Below, piece by piece: positions 12,001 through 20,100 of a stretch of 64,000 nt of DNA (its first letter is position 1; every line of letters begins with the position of its first letter). The DNA is from Closterium sp. Naga37s-1 (lineage: Eukaryota > Streptophyta > Zygnematophyceae > Desmidiales > Closteriaceae), in the NCBI GenBank assembly GCA_947471745.1, contig CANJKZ010000820.1:689501-753500 (forward strand). Reading direction: 5' to 3'. The notes beneath the pieces are model-generated. The model did no database searches. It saw only the letters and a list, made by a program, of their open reading frames with translations, and was not told the DNA's origin. Position numbers and translations under genes: made by a program.

Positions 12001-15000
12001 CACCTGCAACCGTCACACCATCAGCAGCAGCAGCAGAAATACCACCAATCCCCTTGCTCGCCACATCTCCCTCCCACTCTGCCTCTACCCCCTCCTCCCC
12101 CTCTGCACCTCTCCTGCCGGACCTCCTCCTCCAGCAGACCTCGTTCCTGGATGCCGTGCGTCGCCTCTCCCTGCCCTTCCTGCGCCGCTCCGCCCTCCTC
12201 CTGCACCTCCTCTCCCGCAACGTCCTCCCTCTGCTGCTCATGCCCTCCGCTCCCTCCTTGCTCTTCCCCTCCCAACCGTCAACCATCCCCTCCCACCCCT
12301 CAATGTTCCCGTCCCCAACTCCCTCTCCTTCTCTCTGCGCCCCCTCCACTTCAACCGCCCCGCCCTCCCACCTCCATCATCCCAACCAACCAGGACCCTC
12401 GACCCCATCCCCTGCCACACCCCCCCCACCACCACCATCAGTACCACCACCATCACCAGCATCATCAGCAGCACCACCATCAGTACCACCACCATCACCA
12501 GCATCATCATCATCACCATCACCACCAGAACCATCATCATCATCATCACCATCACCATCCACAGCCACCGCTGCCCTGCCTCCGTGGGTGGGAGACACCC
12601 AGGCGGTGGCACAGCAGGAGGTGGCGGAGGCAGCTGTGTGGGAGAGGGAGTTGCATCTGCCTCCGCTCCCTGTGTTGCTCTCAGACCCTGCTGCTGTGCA
12701 CCTGATGCTCTCCTGGTGCCGCCACGCTGCTGCTGCTGTTTCTGCTGCTAATGCGGCGACTGCTGCTAGGCCAGGCTCGTCACCTGCTGCTCCTGCAGCA
12801 CCACCGGCCGAAGTAGCAGCAGCAACAGCAACAGCACCGGCAGCTGCAACGGCGGCAGCAGCGGCAGCAGTGACTGCAGTCATCTCGCCTCTGTCGTTGC
12901 ACCAGCCATCGCTCGCCTTGCCCTTCCACCTCGTCTCCCTCCCCCACCGCTACCTCGACTTCTTCCAATGGTCAGTTCCCACCCTCCCCTTCCCTCCCTG
13001 CCCCGGCCCTCCTTGACCCCACCTCATGCTGCTACATGCAATCAGTTCCTACCCTCCCCAGTCATCCCTCTCCCCCCCTTGGGCTACCACCTAAATCATA
13101 TCTAAGCCCTCCTCCTCCTCCTCCTCCTCCTCCTCCTCCTCCTCCTCCTCCTCCTCCTCCTCCTCCTCCTCCTCCTCCTCCTCCTCCTCCTCCTCCTCCT
13201 CCTCCTCCTCCTCCTCCTCCTCCTCCTCCTCCTCCTCCCTCGCCGCTGTTAGTGAGCCGCGTGCATTGTGCCACCTGCTGCCTTTTGCGCCGCCTCAGAA
13301 CTTCCCTTCACCCTCCCCACCCTCCTCTCCTCCCCATTGCAGCTACGTGAATGAGCCGTGTGCATCGTGCCAGTTGGTGCCAAAATAGCCTGCCTTCAAT
13401 TCAATGTCTCCTTCCCCTCCTGCTTTCTCCCCGCCTTGTCTCCTCTTTTTCTGCAACTACGTGAATGAGCCGTGTGCATCGTGCCAGTTGGTGCCAGAAT
13501 AGCCTGCCTTCAATGTCTCCTTCCCCTCCTTCTTTCTCCCCGCCTTGTCTCCTCTTTTTCTGCAGCTACGTGAATGAGCCATGTGCATCGTGCCAGTTGG
13601 TGCCGGAGCAGCCTGCCTTCTGCCTTCTCTGCGCTTCGCTGCTCTGCGGATCCACCAGGTGAGGCCCTCGCACTGCCCCACCCCTTTCCTCTCTTGTGTG
13701 ATGAGATGACTCTACAAACAACTCAAATGCCAGTTGGTGCCAGAACAGCCACCCAACTGCCTGCTCTCTGCTGCACTGCTCTGCGTATCCCCCACGTGGG
13801 TGGCTCGCACTGCCCCACGTGGGTGGCTCGCACTGCCCCACGTGGGTGGCTCGCACTGCCCCACGTGGGTGGCTCGCACTGCCCCACGTGGGTGGCTCGC
13901 ACTGCCCCACGTGGGTGGCTCGCACTGCCCCATCCCACCAGTCTCCTCTCACGCTTCACATCCAATGCTTCAGTATATTTACCCACCCCCCCTTGTCTCC
14001 AGCCCGCCCCCGCTTGTTCCCAACCTGGTTTCCCGTTGGTCCCTCGCTTCTCCCACCGCCTTAAAACAGTGCTCCTTCTGCTTTCCCACGCTTCTTTTGA
14101 CTTTTGAGTCGACTCGAAATTCGCTTCTCCCACCGCCTTAGAACAGTGCTCCCTCTGCTTTCCCACGCTTCTTTGATCACACCCTACCTTCCATTACCCC
14201 ATGCTCCCTTGCTTGTGTCTCCTTCCCTGCAGTCGTGTGCATGAATCAAGGAGTGGGAGCACCAAGAGGGGCTGCTGTGGGGGGAGCTACGCACATGCCA
14301 AGGAGTGCGGGGCTGGCCTGGGGGTGTTCCTCCTCGTGCGGGTATGTATGTGTGTGCAGTGCACGTAACCAAGTCTTTTGCGTCACCCCAGAAGTCACCT
14401 CAGGGTCTATTCCTGTGGGGGGAGCTACGCACATGCCAAGGAGTGCGGGGCTGGCCTGTGGGTGTTCCTCCTCGTGCGGGTATGTGTGAGCATGCATATG
14501 GCCATGTGCATGCACATTGTGCACACTCTTCCCCTGGAGAAGTTACACACATGCCAAGGAGTGCAGGACTGGCCTGGGGGTTTTCCTCCTCGTGCGGGTA
14601 TGTGTGGCAGTGCGAGCAAGGCCAAGGCCATGTACACGTGCAGTGAGCAATTTCTCTCTGTCATCATCATGGCATGTACACGTGCAGTGAGCAATTTCTC
14701 TCTGTCATCATCATGGCATGTACATGTGCAGTGAGCAATTTCTCTCTGTCATCATCATGGCATGTACACGTGCAGTGAGCAATTTCTCTCTGTCATCATC
14801 ATGGCATGTACACGTGCAGTGAGCAATTTCTCTCTGTCATCATCATGGCATGTACACGTGCAGTGAGCAATTTCTCTCTGTCATCATCATGGCATGTACA
14901 CGTGCAGTGAGCAATTTCTCTCTGTCATCATCAAGGCATGTACACGTGCAGTGAGCAATTTCTCTGTGTCATCATGGCCATGCGTGCATGGCCATGGCCT

Positions 15001-15916
15001 TGCTCGCACGTGCAATTAGCATTAGGGTATGTGTGCATAGTAGTGTAGTGTGCCATGCGCTGTGTACAGATGTGCTTTTTCTTTGCCTTGGTGAAAGCAT
15101 CTTTGGCGAATCCATGCGAATCTGTTTAAAGGCTGTGTATCTGACGTGGTCGTGATTTACTAAACCTTGACTTTGATGTTAATTTTTCGTTCGTTCCCTG
15201 TTGTTCCCTTTTCCTCCGTTTGCAGCGCACTTCTGTGATGCTGCTGCGCCGAATGCGCTATGCCGCATGGCCTTCACCCTATCTTGACGCATATGGTGAA
15301 GAGGTGAGTACGTAACTGCTTTCTACTTAGAGCTCCAACGGTCCTCGAAGCAGGAGTGATATGCTGCTGTCCATTTTTCACTTAATTCCTCCTTTTTTTT
15401 AACTTAGTGCCTACTCTAACGTTACCTGGCGGCGTTGTGCATCACATCGCATTCACCAGGATGAGAACCTTCGGCGTGGGAAGCCACTGTATCTCAGCAC
15501 CGACCGCTTCCACACCCTCCAATCCATGGTCAGTCTTGTTCTCTTGAGTCACTCGGCATCTTTTGAGTCGACTCAAAAGTCACCTTGAGTCGACTCAAAA
15601 GTCACCTTGAGTCGACTCAAAAGTCACCTTGAGTCGACTCAATAGTCACCTTGAGTCGACTCAAAAGTCACCTTGAGTCGACTCAAAAGTCACCTTGAGT
15701 CGACTCAAATGTATCTCAGCACCGATCGCTTCCACACCCTCCAATCCATAGTCAGTCTTGTTCTCTCGAGTCGCTCGGCATTTTTTTTGCTGCCCATGCG
15801 CTGGTTGAAGCATGCTGTGCTGACCCAATGGAATTCTGTGGTTTTTGCAGGTGGCATGTCATGGGGTGGATCACAATTCCCTCGTTCTCTCTCACTCCAC
15901 GAGAGTACCCTTCTAG
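1..15916 (+). CDS. PRT6: PRT6/UBR-type N-recognin E3 ubiquitin ligase, 5'-partial, multi-exon
   Basis: Likely E3 ubiquitin ligase of the Arg/N-degron pathway, which recognises proteins with basic N-termini and ubiquitinates them. Plant PRT6 blocks appear in order: LRVQVLCAQISAGMWRRNG, YEPAVAQDCMAFLIRLISER, AIGNATRSSVVKSLPPRF, ELDLYCLRWAPRELQRAEER, then RING parts ECVLC, CGHVIHHSC and GEFLCPVCRRLAN, and a UBLC-like C-terminus with RRMRYAAWPSPYLDAYGEE. Proposed exons: up to 1452; 2130-2270; 3698-5516; 5924-6253; 6614-8691; 9642-9693; 9936-12970; 13566-13658; 14233-14341; 15226-15303; 15460-15528; 15851-15916 (TAG 15914-15916). Junction phases agree at the checked sites. Most exons have extra upstream or downstream copies, so inclusion of some is uncertain. 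The first exon is open to the window edge; the UBR box must lie outside. Long Gly/Ala/Glu/Pro-rich insertions between the conserved blocks make the protein unusually large. Family assignment is secure; exact exon choice is less so. Confidence 0.9.
1500..1640 (+). repeat. 17-bp CT-rich minisatellite in PRT6 intron
   Basis: Short tandem units of the type TGTGCTCCTCCTCTCTC follow the first proposed donor (after 1452). They are open in several frames on both strands, which generates spurious ORFs. The tract lies inside the intron before the CEDSLEL exon. Confidence 0.75.
1860..2264 (+). repeat. 135-bp triplication of a PRT6 exon start
   Basis: An acceptor plus the exon start coding CEDSLELxLFLLQC occurs at 1860, 1995 and 2130. 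The first two copies are nearly identical and continue into an HPSQASYD-type tail. The third diverges, encodes SAPPDAFVRQVVARYSL and joins the rest of the exon, so it is the likely functional copy. The frame is open through all three, so use of the first acceptor with read-through is possible. Confidence 0.85.
2141..3440 (+). repeat. 130-bp tandem array, about 10 copies of exon 3' end plus donor
   Basis: The segment from the exon text LLQCTA...VARYSLTSYFSLAVGTASE through the donor GTGAGTAAGC repeats with a 130-bp period. Donors fall at 2271, 2401, 2531, 2661, 2791, 2921, 3051, 3181 and 3311. A diverged copy ends near 3439 and a more decayed relic lies at 3460-3530. The central copies look identical, so amplification is recent. 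Each copy also has an internal CCAG|GTTG that could act as an acceptor, giving an exon of about 61 nt that would shift the frame. Confidence 0.93.
5560..5923 (+). repeat. Duplicated intron/exon segments before the AKMQAAQQRF exon
   Basis: Intron text around 5510-5545 reappears around 5645-5690, and the exon start coding AKMQAAQQRFAA appears at 5811 and 5924, each after ACAAACAG. The first copy breaks off after about 35 nt. The second runs on into the acidic tract and ECVLC. The stretch also holds GAGTC...GACTC-type dyads at 5573-5620. Confidence 0.8.
6459..6700 (+). repeat. Duplicated acceptor and exon start coding KSRLVGLSSRPSPTW
   Basis: The same acceptor and exon start occur at about 6461 and 6614 (period about 153 bp). 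Only the second continues into the long low-complexity exon that ends in CGHVIHHSCMDQYFSSLYQR. In plant PRT6 this QKSRL block directly follows the first RING cysteines, which supports the second copy as the real exon. Confidence 0.85.
8622..9241 (+). repeat. 110-bp tandem array of a complete mini-exon with 40-nt introns
   Basis: A 70-nt exon-like block coding VKGCGHVIHHSCMDQYFSSL is followed by a 40-nt intron-like spacer (GTGAGTGTGCTG...TTATCCAG). Donors fall at 8692, 8802, 8912, 9022, 9132 and 9242. The first block belongs to the long upstream exon; the next five are extra copies, almost identical. A decayed seventh copy lies at 9262-9340. Seventy is not a multiple of three, so including one copy would shift the frame. 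Confidence 0.93.
9340..9693 (+). repeat. Three copies of a small PRT6 exon
   Basis: The exon coding GSFYEGSSVVDPEA occurs as diverged copies near 9350, 9510 and 9650. Only the last has both a clean acceptor (CATGGCAG) and donor (GCG|GTGAGT) in phase with the next exon GEFLCPVCRRLAN. Perfect or near-perfect palindromes sit between the copies at 9386-9407 and 9459-9482. Confidence 0.8.
9459..9482. repeat. 24-bp perfect palindrome (arms GACTTTTGAGTC)
   Basis: GACTTTTGAGTC followed by its exact reverse complement, in a PRT6 intron. The same 24-bp palindrome recurs at 24732-24755. Confidence 0.97.
13108..13238 (+). repeat. (CCT)n microsatellite in PRT6 intron
   Basis: An uninterrupted run of more than 40 CCT/TCC triplets lies between the exon ending at 12970 and the exon at 13566. 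It translates as poly-Pro or poly-Gly, but it sits in an intron by the splice model, so the apparent ORFs are spurious. Confidence 0.95.
13340..13790 (+). repeat. Four copies of the YVNEPCASCQLVPEQPAF exon
   Basis: Acceptor plus exon start occurs near 13345, 13455 and 13566, with a more diverged partial copy at 13728-13790. The first two copies carry an in-frame TAG after QLVP (AAATAG or GAATAG); the third reads through and reaches the donor at 13659. Copies share upstream intron text (CCCGCCTTGTCTCC), so intron and exon were duplicated together. Confidence 0.88.
13793..13930 (+). repeat. 23-bp array with six CACGTG cores
   Basis: Unit CACGTGGGTGGCTCGCACTG plus CCC is repeated with CACGTG at 13793, 13816, 13839, 13862, 13885 and 13908. 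CACGTG is the plant G-box core bound by bZIP and bHLH factors. It lies in an intron of the PRT6 gene. Regulatory function is only a possibility. Confidence 0.85.
14233..14600 (+). repeat. Three copies of the SYAHAKECGAGLGVFLLVR exon
   Basis: The functional copy is 14233-14341. Shortened copies with the same exon end and GTATGTG donor lie near 14413-14480 and 14535-14598. The later copies lack the exon start (SRVHESRSGSTKRG), so they are 3'-exon plus donor duplications. Confidence 0.85.
14627..14978 (+). repeat. 44-bp minisatellite, 8 copies, PRT6 intron
   Basis: Units beginning GGCATGTACACGTGCAGTGA start at about 14627, 14671, 14715, 14759, 14803, 14847, 14891 and 14935. The copies differ by single bases. 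It lies in the long intron before the exon at 15226. Confidence 0.93.
15561..15709 (+). repeat. 22-bp palindrome array, 7 copies, between duplicated exon copies
   Basis: GAGTCGACTC recurs every 22 bp at 15565, 15587, 15609, 15631, 15653, 15675 and 15697, with arms extending to TTTTGAG/CTCAAAA. It is bordered on both sides by copies of the exon end coding LSTDRFHTLQSM (functional 15460-15528; partial copy from about 15712). Confidence 0.95.
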
Positions 15917-16870
15917 ATTCAGAATCACACTGGCATTAACAGCTTCACTAGATACCATCCCATCTCTAGGTAGGTCGAGTTCTCTTTGTGAAAGGGTCTA
16001 CGTCTGCAAGTTAGCTGCAAGTTAGCAAGCGTCTAGTTAGTTTTTGCTTCTCCGCTAAAGAGCAGGCAGATATGGATGGATTAAGTTCTCTTCTATCTTT
16101 TTGTAATTTGCTCCCGCACCTACGCACAGCACCGTAAAGCAAATCCCGATAACTAAATTACGCAAAGTGAGTATAGCAAGCAGTGGTATTGCATGGGGCA
16201 AAAGGAAAAGTGTTTGGTGCAATCATGGCTTCGGTTGTAAGAACGAGTGGCTTCGGGAAGGGCCCATGCTTGAAATCAACCTCGATAAACATCGCTCGAT
16301 ATCCCACCTGTGCAGCAGAGCAGCACAGCAGGAGGGAGAAAACAAAGCGAGATGAAGAAATATGGTTTCAACAAGCTTATGGATGGACACCGTGTGGTGT
16401 GGCACTAAAAGTATGTGTCATGTCAACGCATGGAAAGGAGGCCGGATGCAGAGACGAAGCGAGACAGCAAAGAAACTGGCACCTGAGTTGTTTGTGTGGA
16501 GAAATGGGACTGTCAAATGGGAGCATGTAGCATCAGCTGGGGCCAAAGTGCCAGGACCCATCAGGCTGCAGGGCAGGTGTCGAGTTTCGAGACATCTCAT
16601 TTCTCGCTTTGGAAATGCGTTCATTGGAGGAGCTGAAGTGACTTTTGAGACGTCTCAACACACGCGCACCTTGGGAATGTCTTTGACGGATGAGCTGAAG
16701 TGCCAGAGCCCATCAGGCTGCAGCGCCAGTGACGACCCTGGCTTTGAGACACCTTGAGATTTTTTTTTTTTTTTTTTTTTGGAAGGAACTGAAGTGACCT
16801 CGGAGAGTTAAAAAAAAGAAAAGAAACGGAAAAGAAAAGACGCGCACCTTGGGAATGTCTTTGACGGCTG
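15917..16870. other. Convergent intergenic region with exon relics
   Basis: No gene is recognised between the PRT6 stop and the resolvable part of the AprA-like gene. Three diverged copies of a segment reading AAGTGCCAG.ACCCATCAGG on the plus strand lie near 16545, 16700 and 16880, so part of this stretch is duplicated 3' end of the minus-strand gene. A GACTTTTGAGACGTCTCAA palindrome is at 16640-16658 and a T-run is near 16760. Confidence 0.6.
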
Positions 16871-16879
16871 AGCTGAAGT

Positions 16880-17110
16880 GCCAGAGCCCGTCAGGGTGCA
16901 GGGTAGGTGGCGGGACGGCATACTGGGAGAACGGGATGGGCTGCACACACAGCGTGCCGAACTTGGCTATATAGGACTTTGGTAAACTCGTGAAGGGCAC
17001 CGTGCTGGCAGGGAGGATGGGGGCAGGCGGGGCGGAAGGGAATAGAAGAGTCTTGAGATACCTCACAACTCTTCAAGGGAAAACAATTTGAGTCGATAAA
17101 AAAAGAACCC

Positions 17111-17151
<41 letters not shown>

Positions 17152-20100
17152 CACACACACCCCTGCCACACCACTCACCACCCGGTGAGCCCCTGCTTGA
17201 CGATGAATCGGAAGTCTCGCCTCTTGCTGCCCTGACTGGTGCGCCCCGTCCTGCACTAGGGGCAGAGGGGGTAGCGGTAGCGGGCATGGAGAGGAGGGGT
17301 GGGGGGGGGTTGGAAGGAGGGAATGGAAGACACGTGTCAAAGTGACGTCTCAAAAACTCACTTTTTACAAGGGGGTAGCGGGAATGGAGAGGGGTGTGGG
17401 GGGGGTTGGAAGGAGGGAATGGAAGAAAGGGAGGAAGGGAGAGAGATGCAGCCACTCATTGCAATGCATTTCAGAGGCTTATGAGTCGACCTTAAAAACA
17501 CGATGATTTAGAGACTCTTAGGGTAACGATGATTTAGAGATTCTTAAAAGCAAAATGGTTTAGACACTCTAAATATTACGATGACTTACAATAAGAGGCA
17601 GCTCAACAGCCTTCATTTCAGCTCAACAGCCTTCATTTCAGCTCAACAGCCTTCATTTCAGCCCGCTCTAACCCTTCCTCACTCCCACCAGCCCCCCACA
17701 TCTCCCCCCCTCTCCCTCCTCGTTCTCTGCTCCATCCCCTTCCACTCCCCATCCCCTTCTCCCCCGCACATCCCCTTCCGTTTTCCCTCCCCAAACCCTT
17801 CTCACCATGCTCTAACCGCCAGTGGCTTCCTGTCTGACGTGGCATGAATAGTGAACGTGGACCAATCAAACCGCCACGTCAGCCGCGGCCAGTCGACAGC
17901 TGGCAGCCTGGGAACGCAACTCCAGGGGCGGGTGTGTGCTGCTGTCGCCGCTGCTACCGCCGCCGACGCCGCTGCTGCTCCTGCATCTGCCTCTGAGAGA
18001 CTTGAAGGAAGACGGTTTTGAGTGAGTGAGGATGAGGAGGAGGAGGAGGTGGTAGGGGTGGAGATGGGGTGCGTCCAGGTGAGGGAGGGGCGGGAGGAGG
18101 CGGGGAGAGAGGCACAGGAGGAGTTGATGTGGAGGAGAGAGGAGAAGACGGAGAGGGACGCATCATATGCCTGCCATGTTGGGGGGGGGGGGAGGGGACA
18201 AGGGTTTCAGGTTTAAGGTCGGGTTAGGGTTTAGGGAAAGGGAGTTGGAGGGGAGTGAAAGAGAGGGGGTACTGGAATAGGGATGGGATGGGTAGAGGAA
18301 GAGGAAGCATTTAATACACCTTACAAGGGTGTCTTAAATTGTGTCTTTAAGATACGCCTGCCATAATAAGTAGGGGAATAGGGACGGGAAGAGGAATGAG
18401 ATGGAGCATGGATGGAGTGTCTGCCCTGTGGGGAAAATGGAGGCGAGTTTGAGACGACTCAACGGGAGATGGCAACAAGGGCGTGGGAGTGGATGGGGAG
18501 GGGAGAGAGGCAAGGAGAGAGAGAGGAGAAAGACGGTCCGTTCGTACCCACTGCGACATCTGAATGACCATGTGGTCCAGGTTGGCCACGATCTTGAAGA
18601 GAGTGGGGGCTGGCAGATCGTTGAAATAGAAGTACCTGCCAATCCAAGCCCAGCGAATTTGCATCAAGATGCAGGGGTGAGTGACATGAGAGGTGACCTT
18701 TGAGTTGACCCCTCTCTTTGTACACGTCACTTTTTATAAAAAAAGAAACAGAAACAGAACTGCTTCTGGGAAAGGTACTTCTAAGGCAAGTGCATTTGCA
18801 ACCAGGGGTGAGTGAGAGCATGACCTGTGGAGAGTGGGTGGGTGGGTGCAAATCAAGCCGGGAGACACTCCTCCTTTCTACTGAAAGGGTTGATATGCTG
18901 TAATATCATAATATCATTTATCACATATCTTATATGTATATTTGTGTATATGGGGCACTCACGAGTCATCCATGGAGAAGAATTCGTCGTTGGAAGCGGC
19001 AATGAGCAGCTTCGGCATGGTCAGGCGGTCCCGGAAGAAGTACGGATCCGTGTAGCTCTGTGCAGAGGGGTTGGGAGGGGTTCGAGAGGATGGAAAGGTT
19101 GAACGGGTGGGAGGGGTTGGGAATAAGCAGCTCGTTCAGGCCGTAGAAGTTGAGCAGCCTGGGCATGGTGCGTGAGGCGGTATTTAAAATAAGTACAACT
19201 TTTTTATGCGCCTCAAAAAATGAGCAGCGAGGACATGGTGAGTGAGGTGGTATTAAAACATATTACGGATCCGTGTAGCCCTGGCAGAGGCAGGAGGAGG
19301 GAGAGCAGGGCGAGTGCAGCAGCGTGCAGGAGGGAGAGCAGGGCGAGTGCAGCAGCGTGCAGGAGGGAGAGCAGGGCGAGTGCAGCAGCGCGCAGGAGGG
19401 AGAGCAGGGCGAGTGCAGCAGCGTGCAGGAGGGAGAGCAGGGCGAGTGCAGCAGCGTGCAGGAGGGAGAGCAGGGCGAGTGCAGCAGCGTGCAGGAGGGA
19501 GAGCAGGGCGAGTGCAGCAGCGTGCAGGAGGGAGAGCAGGGCGAGTGCAGCAGCGTGCAGGAGGGAGAGCAGGGCGAGTGCAGCAGCGTGCAGGAGGGAG
19601 AGCAGGGCGAGTGCAGCAGCGTGCAGGAGGGAGAGCAGGGCGAGTGCAGCAGTGTGCAGGAGGGAGAGCAGGGCGAGTGCAGCAGCGTGCAGGAGGGAGA
19701 GCAGGGCGAGTGCAGCAGCGTGCAGGAGGTAGAGGCGGCACACCGAGCGGAGAACCATTGCCCACCACCTTCTCTCCACTCTCACCATGATGTGGCGCAT
19801 CTGTGGCGAGTGCAGCAAGTGGGTGAGGTTGTAATCCGCATAGAACCGCCCCAGGATGGGCACGGCACCCAGGGAGTCGAGCAGGTGCTGCATGTTGGGC
19901 TGGAAGTTGATGAGATCGTAGCCGTACGATATGAACGCCACCACTCGCTGTAAGGGAGGGGAAGAGTAGGGGAGGGAGGGACGGAAGTGGTGAGGTTTGG
20001 GCAAGTGCCAAGGGTTTGGGTGAGTGCGGGCAACAGGTGCTGCATGTTGGGATGGAATGAAGTTGATGAGATCGTAGCCGTACGATATGAACGCCACAAC

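Noticed and set aside
13036-13350. Poly-Pro / poly-Gly ORFs
   Set aside because: Translation of the intronic CCT microsatellite; no conserved sequence on either side in those frames.
16362-16757. 131-codon plus ORF
   Set aside because: Lies over duplicated relics of the minus-strand AprA-like gene; no features of its own.
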